DNA from: Gammaproteobacteria bacterium
GTDB taxonomy: Bacteria; Pseudomonadota; Gammaproteobacteria; Xanthomonadales; SZUA-36
Direction: 5' to 3'
Assembly (NCBI GenBank): GCA_021772915.1
Contig: JAJFLB010000067.1
Span: forward strand, 1-54,029
DNA: 54,029 nt
Position numbers and translations under genes: made by a program. The notes under the pieces were generated by a model. That model had not been told where the DNA came from and made no database searches. It saw only the letters and a list, made by a program, of their open reading frames with translations. Below are positions 1-6,116 of this stretch, in pieces. How positions within the stretch are numbered: position 1 is the stretch's first letter; each line of letters opens with the position of its first letter.

Positions 1-205
<205 letters not shown>

Positions 206-220
206 ATAACACCAAAACCC

Positions 221-350
221 TTTTTGGCGTCGTCATTTACGCGTGGACGGCACCAGAGCACTCCACCGACTGCGGTCATGTACTTTATGTACACTCCCTT
301 GTCGGTTCCGTGTTCTGGCGCCAGCCACACAAAAATGACTTAGCCAAAAA
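221..350. other. Long imperfect hairpin in the 23S-5S spacer
   Basis: The spacer between 23S and 5S is about 250 bases, longer than the roughly 90 bases in E. coli. Most of it folds on itself. TTTTTGGC (221-228) pairs with GCCAAAAA (343-350), GTCATTT (232-238) pairs with AAATGAC (333-339), a CCAGA/TCTGG stem lies further in, and CCGAC/GTCGG pairs near the tip. This may be an RNase III processing stalk or a small palindromic element inserted in the spacer. The open frame of 70 codons on the minus strand here is not a gene. Confidence 0.7.
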
Positions 351-455
351 TCATATTCCAATTTCGCAGACACATACGCTTTTGACAGAATCCCAAATGT
401 AGGGGGTGGGCTCCGGCTTGCTCCTGTGGTTGATGGCAACATCAACCAACCAGCT

Positions 456-574
456 TGTCTGGCGGCATTAGAGTATTAGAACCACCTGATTCCATACCGA
501 ACTCAGCAGTGAAATGATACATCGCCGATGGTAGTGTGGGGTTTCCCATGCAAGAGTAGGTCACTGCCAGGCAT
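456..574 (+). rRNA. rrf: 5S ribosomal RNA
   Basis: A full-length 5S rRNA of about 118 bases. The closing stem is visible as TGTCTGGCGG at the start and CTGCCAGGCAT at the end. The internal ACCGAACTCAG and GCCGATGGTAGTGTGGGG segments match gammaproteobacterial 5S. It follows the 23S gene and precedes a strong intrinsic terminator, so it is the last gene of the rRNA operon. No tRNA gene is seen between 5S and the terminator. Confidence 0.96.
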
Positions 575-582
575 TAATCAGA

Positions 583-614
583 AAGCCTCGCCCTTTTGGG
601 CGGGGCTTTTTTTT
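583..614 (+). terminator. Intrinsic terminator of the rRNA operon
   Basis: An 11-bp stem (AAGCCTCGCCC pairing with GGGCGGGGCTT, one G-T pair) with a TTTT loop is followed by a run of T up to 614. The last eight T are one copy of the target duplication of the IS1595-family element that begins at 615. The insertion therefore left the terminator with a full T-tract. Confidence 0.93.
607..614. repeat. Left copy of the 8-bp target duplication (T8)
   Basis: Eight T directly left of the left inverted repeat at 615. The matching eight T lie at 3098-3105 directly right of the right inverted repeat. Eight bases is the usual duplication length of IS1595-family elements. Homopolymer ends leave a small uncertainty about the exact junction. 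Confidence 0.75.
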
Positions 615-627
615 GGGACTTATATAC

Positions 628-656
628 TTGACAAACCCACTGTAAGTATATACACT
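628..656 (+). promoter_or_regulatory. Probable transposase promoter reading out of the left inverted repeat
   Basis: A perfect -35 box TTGACA (628-633) lies partly inside the left inverted repeat. It is followed after 17 bp by TACACT (651-656) as -10. Transcription would begin near 663, just before the AGGAG ribosome-binding site at 665-669. This would drive the transposase and possibly the passenger genes. Confidence 0.55.
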
Positions 657-677
657 TAGGTCATAGGAGATATGACC

Positions 678-1595
678 ATGTGTGATGTAACAGCAGAATA
701 CTTCCAAAACGCAGACAAGGCTCGCGAGCGGCTTGAGGCATTACGTTGGCCTGATGGTCCGTTTTGTCCTCATTGTGGCTCTACCAAGACACCCATGAGG
801 TTACAGGGCGAGAAGTGCCGCCCAGGTTTATACAAGTGCAGCGAGTACCAGTGCCGCAGGCAGTTCACAGTAACAGTCGGCACTGTGTTTGAACGATCAA
901 AGGTTCCTTTGAATAAATGGCTGATGGCAGTTTACTTGATGTGTGCCAGCAAAAAAGGCATGAGTGCACATCAGATACACAGAATGTTAGGCGTTACCTA
1001 CAAGACAGCGTGGTTTATGTGTCACCGTATCCGTGAGGCCATGCAGGATGATGGTTCCATATTGGGCGGTGGTGGTGGCACGGTAGAGGTTGACGAAACG
1101 TTTTGGGGCAACATCAAGCCCAAAGGCGAGAAGAAAGGCCGTGGCTACCATCACAAGATGAAGGTTCTTTCTCTTATTGATCGCGCTGGCAAAAAGCGGT
1201 CTTTCAAGGTTGATCGGGTCAATGCTAAGACCCTGAAACCGTATCTGGAGCAGCACATATCCGCTGATGCTAACCTGATGACGGATGAAGCCAGCGCATA
1301 TACCAAGGTTGGTAGAAGTTTTGCAACGCATGGTGTTGTCCGGCATGGAATTGGTGAATACGCGATTGGCAAAATCAATACAAATAGCGCAGAATCCAGT
1401 TTCAGCCTATTAAAACGCGGGTTACGTGGTGTGTTTCACCATGTAGCAGAACACCATTTACAACGATATGTCACTGAGTTTGATTTCCGTTGGAACTACC
1501 GCGTAAAGAATGGGTACAGCGACAGGGAACGCGCTGATGCTTTGTTGGGTCAAATCGGTGGCAAGAGATTAATGTATGCAAGACCTTCGGCATGA
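678..1595 (+). CDS. IS1595-family transposase
   Basis: A 305-residue DDE-type transposase. The N-terminal zinc ribbon shows CPHCG near residue 31 and a second Cys pair in YKCSEYQCRRQF near residue 55. A helix-turn-helix-like stretch (GMSAHQIHRMLGVTYKTAW) follows. The catalytic core has VEVDETFWGN, MTDEASAY and NSAESSFSLLKRG, matching the IS1595/ISXO2 pattern. Length is normal for the family. The ATG at 678 is preferred over the one at 672 because AGGAG (665-669) is then 8 bases away. No frameshift is seen. It is the mobility gene of the surrounding element and is read in the same direction as the passenger toxin-antitoxin pair. Confidence 0.93.
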   Translation: MCDVTAEYFQNADKARERLEALRWPDGPFCPHCGSTKTPMRLQGEKCRPGLYKCSEYQCRRQFTVTVGTVFERSKVPLNKWLMAVYLMCASKKGMSAHQIHRMLGVTYKTAWFMCHRIREAMQDDGSILGGGGGTVEVDETFWGNIKPKGEKKGRGYHHKMKVLSLIDRAGKKRSFKVDRVNAKTLKPYLEQHISADANLMTDEASAYTKVGRSFATHGVVRHGIGEYAIGKINTNSAESSFSLLKRGLRGVFHHVAEHHLQRYVTEFDFRWNYRVKNGYSDRERADALLGQIGGKRLMYARPSA

Positions 1596-1637
1596 AAGCC
1601 AAACGATATTTGGTTATTGGAATGGAGGGAAATGGAA

Positions 1638-2183
1638 ATGAAAATTAGCATTCGAAATGGTCAGACCGATAAATTTGAGGCACTTGTGCATTATGTGTGC
1701 GCAACAGCAGATGGCGATCATCTTGGGGCCACTAAGCTGAACAAGATTTTGTGGTTGTCTGATGTGTTGTGGTATTTGGATGAGGGCGAGTCACTTACTG
1801 ACGAAAGTTACGTTAAGCGCCAGTATGGCCCCGTGCCCGCACATATTTTAGCCTCATTGACGTCGTTGCAAGCCGCCGACAAGCTAACCATTCAGGACGA
1901 CCATTCTTTCGGCTATCGGTTCAGGCGATTTATTTCAAATGAAGACCCTACGATCGATTTGTTTAGTGCCGACGAAATCAGTTTTGTGGATACAATAATT
2001 CGTTTTGTTTGCGAAGACCACACTGCAACCTCTATTTCAGAAATGACCCATGACCAAGCGTGGAAGATTGCCCACATCGGGGAAACCATCCCTTATGAGG
2101 CTATTTATATTAGCAGCGAAGGAGAATTGACCGAAAAAGACATGCAATGGGCGCATGATGTATTAGGTGCAAAAGCGGCATAA
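1638..2183 (+). CDS. Panacea-domain (SocA/DUF4065) antitoxin
   Basis: A 181-residue protein carrying the Panacea/DUF4065 signature: LGATKLNKILWLSDVLWY near residue 25 and YVKRQYGPVP near residue 60, with an acidic helical C-terminal half. Panacea proteins are antitoxins paired with many unrelated toxins, and related SocA proteins act as proteolytic adaptors. The ATG at 1638 is chosen because GGAGG (1624-1628) lies 9 bases upstream; an ATG at 1632 is too close. The next gene begins 2 bases after the stop with TTG, a typical toxin-antitoxin arrangement. Cargo of the IS1595 element, which may help to stabilise that element. The family call is firm; the antitoxin role is inferred from family and neighbour. 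Confidence 0.8.
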   Translation: MKISIRNGQTDKFEALVHYVCATADGDHLGATKLNKILWLSDVLWYLDEGESLTDESYVKRQYGPVPAHILASLTSLQAADKLTIQDDHSFGYRFRRFISNEDPTIDLFSADEISFVDTIIRFVCEDHTATSISEMTHDQAWKIAHIGETIPYEAIYISSEGELTEKDMQWAHDVLGAKAA

Positions 2184-2185
2184 CA

Positions 2186-2464
2186 TTGATTTTCCATGCC
2201 CGAACAGTTGTCGAAGAACAAGGGGTATCCGGTTTCATTAAGGGGAATCTGCGGGACTGGCCGAGGATCGAAGATGTTTATGAAGGCGTTAAGTGGGGGA
2301 TTGCGAGGGAGCCTGAAATTGGGCATGAACTTAAAAATGGGGTTTGGATATACAAATCCTATCCTTGGGATGCGAAAGGAACCCCAAGCCTAGTTGTTCT
2401 GTACACCTTTAACGATGATGAGGCGAACATTCTTCACATAAACATTGGACATGTCGAAATCTAA
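2186..2464 (+). CDS. Putative RelE/ParE-like toxin partner of the Panacea protein
   Basis: A 92-residue basic protein starting with TTG, 2 bases after the antitoxin stop and with no clear Shine-Dalgarno site, so translation is probably coupled. The pattern VYEGVKWGIAREPEIG followed by GVWIYKSYPW and PSLVVLYTFNDDEANILHI resembles the strand order of small RelE/ParE-fold toxins: a helix with E and R, then paired strands ending in a hydrophobic strand. I cannot identify catalytic residues. The position beside a Panacea antitoxin supports a toxin role by inference. The gene overlaps a 35-codon ORF at its 3' end. Confidence 0.6.
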   Translation: MIFHARTVVEEQGVSGFIKGNLRDWPRIEDVYEGVKWGIAREPEIGHELKNGVWIYKSYPWDAKGTPSLVVLYTFNDDEANILHINIGHVEI

Positions 2465-2558
2465 AAGCACAAATCGCAAGTTTGACGAGACACTTCGCCG
2501 AATGCTAAACACACCACCGCCGAAACCGGCGAAAAAGGAAAAGAAGAAGCCCGCTTAA
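2451..2558 (+). CDS. Small basic protein, 35 residues, overlapping the toxin gene
   Basis: An ATG at 2451 opens 35 codons that overlap the toxin gene by 14 bases and end at 2558. The product starts MSKSKSTNRKFDETLRRML and ends in a Pro/Lys-rich tail (PPPKPAKK... KKKPA). I recall similar short proteins with the DETLRRML core in proteobacterial genomes, but I have no function for them. The stop codon lies inside the terminator hairpin that follows, so the terminator overlaps the 3' end of this ORF. Whether it is translated is uncertain; the overlapping start suggests coupling. Confidence 0.45.
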   Translation: MSKSKSTNRKFDETLRRMLNTPPPKPAKKEKKKPA

Positions 2559-2569
2559 TGCGGGCTTTT
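2547..2569 (+). terminator. Intrinsic terminator of the passenger toxin-antitoxin unit
   Basis: AAGCCCGC (2547-2554), loop TTAAT, GCGGGCTT (2560-2567) followed by TT. The T-run is short. It overlaps the last codons of the 35-residue ORF. Confidence 0.65.
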
Positions 2570-2583
2570 CGTTTAGGGACTAA

Positions 2584-2820
2584 ATGATGTTAGATAACCT
2601 TGAAAATGCACTGAACACAGCTTTTGGTGAAGACGTACAGACAAGGCGTACGCCCCATCAAAAAATGGCAATCCGAACAGGCAATATCGAACTGATCATA
2701 AATGGGCTCGGTGAGCTTTGTATGGTGTCAGGGGTCGGTACTAGATGTTTTGATGTAAATGTAGACCGTCATTGTCGAACTGTCTCCGCCACCGGGACCA
2801 CCGTCGAATCCATGGCCTAG
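2584..2820 (+). CDS. Doubtful ORF, 78 residues
   Basis: An open frame from ATG 2584 downstream of the terminator. The first 45 codons (MLDNLENALNTAFGEDVQ...) could be protein-like. The last third runs antisense to the 3' part of the better-supported minus-strand gene at 2728-3024, so at least that part is unlikely to be coding. It may be the remains of another passenger gene truncated by the antisense gene. No family recognised. Confidence 0.2.
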   Translation: MMLDNLENALNTAFGEDVQTRRTPHQKMAIRTGNIELIINGLGELCMVSGVGTRCFDVNVDRHCRTVSATGTTVESMA

Positions 2821-3024
2821 AAAATGTTGTTCAACTGATCGAGCTATTGCAGAAGTATCTGCTGGGGCGTGAGCCCAGTCACCACCATCTTTGATCACGT
2901 TGTGATCACTGAACAATCTAGCGTCAACATCTGAAGCAATACCCACATACCACTGCGAATTGCTAGTGCCTGGATATTGATTAGCGTAGTCAGTTAAGTC
3001 GTTGATAATTTCTTGTGCATTCAT
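2728..3024 (-). CDS. Unknown passenger protein with a GIY-YIG-like segment
   Basis: A 98-residue protein on the strand opposite to the transposase. The ATG at 3024 is preceded by AAGGAAA about 8 bases upstream. The segment QWYVGIASDVDARLFSDH looks like the YIG half of a GIY-YIG nuclease domain (YVGIASD...RL..H), followed by a Glu in SVEQHF and a distinctive DGGPGGGD stretch. The first GIY strand is not obvious and the protein is short, so a nuclease role is only a suggestion. It is the last gene before the right inverted repeat. I recall homologous small hypothetical proteins ending in the same GGPGGGD and KTSSTDP features. Confidence 0.55.
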   Translation of the reverse strand: MNAQEIINDLTDYANQYPGTSNSQWYVGIASDVDARLFSDHNVIKDGGDWAHAPADTSAIARSVEQHFLGHGFDGGPGGGDSSTMTVYIYIKTSSTDP

Positions 3025-3097
3025 AGGCAATTTCCTTCTACATGAATCGCTTACATTATAACCTCACGGGACTGGGTTTGTTAGGTATATAAGTCCC

Positions 3098-3105
3098 TTT
3101 TTTTT
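3098..3105. repeat. Right copy of the 8-bp target duplication (T8)
   Basis: Eight T directly after the right inverted repeat, equal to the eight T at 607-614. This marks the site where the IS1595-family element split the rRNA terminator T-tract. Confidence 0.75.
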
Positions 3106-3127
3106 GATACTTATATAGGTGACATAC
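3106..3127 (+). repeat. Sequence resembling a second IS1595 inverted repeat, directly beside the T8
   Basis: GATACTTATATAGGTGACATAC matches the element's left inverted repeat at 17 of 22 positions and in the same orientation (read as GATACTTATATA plus GGTGACATAC). It sits immediately right of the target duplication. It could be the left end of an older, mostly lost relative that had used the same T-tract. No matching right end was found nearby. Confidence 0.4.
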
Positions 3128-3187
3128 CTAGATGGATCAAGTGGTTTCTTTGTCACAAAGCCCTACTTACATCGAGTCGTGGCCAGG

Positions 3188-3272
3188 TTGAACTGAATCA
3201 AGTTGGTGGTTTACATCATTTGTACACAAGAGCGGCTGCATGAAATGCCGTGTCGATTAAATGGGAAGGACA
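3188..3272 (+). repeat. Dispersed ~85-bp repeat, copy 1
   Basis: TTGAACTGAATCAAG through GGAAGGACA is nearly identical to 15593-15677, with only a few base differences over 85 bases. Read in one frame it gives a peptide-like end, NQVGGLHHLYTRAAA followed by stop, which looks like the C-terminus of a lost transposase or other gene. The flanks of the two copies differ. Possibly the shared end of a decayed insertion element; family not identified. Confidence 0.6.
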
Positions 3273-3379
3273 GCTCGGCCATCGAGATGACCGCCGATTT
3301 TGATGACTGCATGAAGCTGGTAACAGACGATGTCACGAATGACAGTCCTGAATTAAATCCCAAACATGTTCATTTCTGG

Positions 3380-5845
3380 TTATTCATATCTCAACGCATG
3401 GATCGGATTCGTTCGGGCCACTTTTAAAACCAGCCCCCCTACAGTTATCCAAGCGATAAAAAGTGCCACGAGCCCGGCGGTAAAAAAATAGAATGGGCTT
3501 AAGTTGATGCGTTCGGCAAAGCCCAATAGCCAGTCATTGATGAAATACCAAGCAACCGGCCAGGCAACCAGGTTGGCGATAAACACCGGCTTGGACAATT
3601 GCCAGATTAGCAATCTCACCAATTCAGGCACGGACGCCCCCATGACCTTTCGAATACCAATTTCCTTGGTTTTGAGTTCTACCGAATAGGACGAAAGTCC
3701 GAAAAGGCCAAGGGCAGAGACCGCCACTGCCAGCCCGGCAAAAACTGCCAGCATTAGGCCGAGGTTGGCATCCGCCTGGTACAGGGCATCGATATTTGCG
3801 TCCAAAAACTGGTGGGCAAGGGGCAGGTCCGGGAAAACCTCTGCCCAGGTGGTATCTATGAAATTCAGGAGTTTCTGCAGGTCTTCGGTGTGATAACGGA
3901 TGGAAATTGTGCCACCGTTCTCATTGATATTGAAAACCTCAGGACGAATATTTTGGCGGACGGTGGCAAAATTCATATCGGGAACTACCCCGACAATCGT
4001 AAAATCTGTCTTGAAGTTGATTCCTGCGGTGAACCTTTTGTCGAGTGCTTCTTGCGCAGTGTCAAAGCCAAAAAATCGAACAGCGGTCTCGTTGAGGATG
4101 GCGTTTGCTTCTGCCCTTTGCCCCTGTTCCCCGGAGCCGACGGCCGGATCCTGGGAAAACTCACGGGAAAACAATCGACCGGCAACGGGCTCAACATGAT
4201 AGGTTGCGAAAAAATTGAAACCAATAGGTACGTATCCCACCATCCGTGCTTCCGCTTCACCAGAGAGGGTCACTTGGGTCGAAATAGGTAGCCCGTCGGA
4301 GGGGACAACGGTAGAGTTTGTAACATTGAGGACATCGGGCTGGCGCCCAATCTGGCGTATAAAATTTTCCCGTTGCTGCGGTGTTGCGTTGCCGGCGCCT
4401 CTCACCAGCAGAATACTTGCTCGGTCAAAGCCAAGGTCGATGTCTCTGGCGAATTTGGTCTGGTTGAAAATCACCGCTGTAGCAATAATGAGGCCAATGG
4501 AAATGGAAAACTGAATGATGACCAGGGCAGTGCGCAACCTCGGTGAACCTTTTGAAGATGACTGGTTTGATTTCAAAACTTTAGCTGGGTTGAAAGATGA
4601 GAGGTAAAATGCCGGGTACATGCCCGCCCCGATGCCTACCACGGTTGCCAACCCGGCCAAGGCTGTGAGAAGACCCGCTTCAGCGAAATAATTGGCTGAA
4701 ATCATCTTGTCGATGAGGTGGTTGTAAACAGGAAGCATCATTTCCACCAGAGCCAGAGCCAAGACCATAGAAATACCGCTCAACAGGGTCGCTTCACCAA
4801 GAAATAGTATGACCAGCTGCCTGCGTTTGGCACCCAGCGTCTTGCGAATAGCCACCTCCTTGGCCCTCAGCGAAGAACGGGCAGTGGCGAGATTCATGAA
4901 GTTTATTGAAGCTATAGAAAGGATAAGCAATGCTAGAGCCCCCAACAAGATCAAAGTATTCGGGTTGACGGCTGGAACCCCGGCCAAGCCTCCAGCGTCG
5001 GAATTCAGATGAATTCTGGAAAGAGGCAAGAATTTGAATTCCATGTATTGGTGTGGCTTGACGTCTAGGGATTGAGTGACGTAGTCAGGAACGATCCGGT
5101 CCAACAATGCGGGAATTTTGCTTTCCACTGACGCGGGATCGCTGCCAGGAAGTAGCTTGACGTAGGTGTTAAATGTTAAGGAGACCCAGTTCTCCATGAT
5201 CGGACGTGAAGAAAAGGGGCTGGGGGGGAAATATTCCTCTTTCATGCGCAGAAGGAAATCAAACTGTTGGTTGGAGGTGTCAGGCAAGTCATAAAAGACG
5301 GCTTCCACGCGATATGTTCTCTCCTCGTTGTTGATGATCCCGGGGATGGTTTTTCCCAATGCGGAAGCGCTGCCAAAATATTTCACGGCCATGGCTTCAG
5401 AAATAGCGATTGAAAAGTTGTCGCCAAGGACACGCCTCAAATCCCCTTCCTTCACTGGGTATTGTAAAATCTTATCAAAGCTGGGATCGGCAAATAGGAT
5501 ATTTTCTGCAAATAGTACATCTTCTTTTCGGATATTGATGTTGGCGTTGGCAACTGTAGTTATTTCATCGATCTCGGGGAATTCGGGTTTCAGGAAATCG
5601 GATAATATAGCCGGTGCAAACATACCCCGTATCGGATCTCGCCCAGGCGTGTTAAACGTTGCATCAAGAATATAAACGTCTTGGCTATCCGGCAAAAAGC
5701 TGTCATAGCTCAGCTCATCCTTGACGTAGAGAAATATCAGGATGCAGGCGGCCATGCCGATCGCCAGGCCGCCAATGTTGATTAGGGAAAAAAGTTTGTT
5801 TTTCCCAAGGCTCCTAATTGTTGTCAATAAGTAATTCTTGAACAT
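3380..5845 (-). CDS. FtsX/MacB-type ABC transporter permease (821 aa)
   Basis: A large permease with two MacB periplasmic-core/FtsX modules. The N-terminus has the MFKNYLLTTIRSLGKNKLF amphipathic start and a first membrane segment INIGGLAIGMAACILIFLYV. The mid-protein FtsX block contains NFMNLATARSSLRAKEVAIR, and the C-terminal block has ELKTKEIGIRKVMGAS. It ends NPIHALRYE, the typical end of this family. Such proteins export peptides, antibiotics or lipids, or transmit mechanical force, using a separate ATPase. The only ATPase gene nearby (5898-6116) is a 72-codon stub, so the permease is probably orphaned. It closely resembles the permease at 39907-42408. Start at ATG 5845; the frame is intact. 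Confidence 0.9.
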   Translation of the reverse strand: MFKNYLLTTIRSLGKNKLFSLINIGGLAIGMAACILIFLYVKDELSYDSFLPDSQDVYILDATFNTPGRDPIRGMFAPAILSDFLKPEFPEIDEITTVANANINIRKEDVLFAENILFADPSFDKILQYPVKEGDLRRVLGDNFSIAISEAMAVKYFGSASALGKTIPGIINNEERTYRVEAVFYDLPDTSNQQFDFLLRMKEEYFPPSPFSSRPIMENWVSLTFNTYVKLLPGSDPASVESKIPALLDRIVPDYVTQSLDVKPHQYMEFKFLPLSRIHLNSDAGGLAGVPAVNPNTLILLGALALLILSIASINFMNLATARSSLRAKEVAIRKTLGAKRRQLVILFLGEATLLSGISMVLALALVEMMLPVYNHLIDKMISANYFAEAGLLTALAGLATVVGIGAGMYPAFYLSSFNPAKVLKSNQSSSKGSPRLRTALVIIQFSISIGLIIATAVIFNQTKFARDIDLGFDRASILLVRGAGNATPQQRENFIRQIGRQPDVLNVTNSTVVPSDGLPISTQVTLSGEAEARMVGYVPIGFNFFATYHVEPVAGRLFSREFSQDPAVGSGEQGQRAEANAILNETAVRFFGFDTAQEALDKRFTAGINFKTDFTIVGVVPDMNFATVRQNIRPEVFNINENGGTISIRYHTEDLQKLLNFIDTTWAEVFPDLPLAHQFLDANIDALYQADANLGLMLAVFAGLAVAVSALGLFGLSSYSVELKTKEIGIRKVMGASVPELVRLLIWQLSKPVFIANLVAWPVAWYFINDWLLGFAERINLSPFYFFTAGLVALFIAWITVGGLVLKVARTNPIHALRYE

Positions 5846-5897
5846 TTTTTGTATCCTCGTTATCTTGGACTGTCATTCCTAAGGCTCCAAATTTTCC

Positions 5898-6116
5898 TCA
5901 GTTTTTCAGCGACCACATGACCGTCAAAAAGGTTAATGCTGCGCCGAGCGCGTTCAGCAGCTTCGACTTGCCGTACCCGAACGGGCCCATGACAGCGACA
6001 AACTCACCCTTTTCGACCTCGATATTTATCGCATTTAGTGCGGTCGTTTCAACGCTTTCGGTGCGATAAACCTTAGAAAGATTCTTCAGATTGATCAGGC
6101 ATTCTGCGGTATTCAC
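5898..6116 (-). pseudogene. ABC transporter ATPase stub (internal deletion)
   Basis: A 72-codon remnant of a MacB/LolD-type ATPase. The first 55 codons are normal (LINLKNLSKVYRTESVETTALN, GEFVAVMGP). The Walker A motif reads GPFGYGKSKLLN instead of the usual GPSGSGKSTLLN. The frame then jumps to an unrelated 15-residue tail (TFLTVMWSLKN) and stops. Q-loop, signature, Walker B and H-loop are all missing, so it cannot work as an ATPase. It starts with GTG overlapping the esterase stop (GTGA), so it was translationally coupled, and it lies 52 bases upstream of the permease. An in-place internal deletion is the simplest explanation. Confidence 0.85.

Larger units (their letters stand above)
615..3097 (+). 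mobile_element. IS1595-family insertion element with passenger genes
   Basis: The element is about 2.48 kb, bounded by 22-bp inverted repeats: GGGACTTATATACTTGACAAAC at 615-636 (read in two parts, GGGACTTATATA and CTTGACAAAC) and its near-perfect complement ending in TATATAAGTCCC at 3076-3097, with two mismatches. Eight T flank it on both sides. Inside are an IS1595-type transposase, a Panacea/RelE-like toxin-antitoxin pair, a 35-codon ORF and an antisense gene of unknown role. IS1595 elements are known to carry passenger genes. The transposase frame and both ends look intact, so the copy may be active. Confidence 0.85.

Noticed and set aside
233-445. 70-codon open frame between the 23S and 5S genes
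   Set aside because: It lies within the hairpin-forming rRNA spacer, has no ribosome-binding site and no protein-like pattern.
987-1378. Two minus-strand frames inside the IS1595 transposase gene
   Set aside because: They are antisense to the catalytic core, and codon patterns follow the transposase frame.
3203-3427. 74-codon frame across the dispersed repeat and the end of the permease gene
   Set aside because: It overlaps the permease 3' end antisense and runs through a non-coding repeat.
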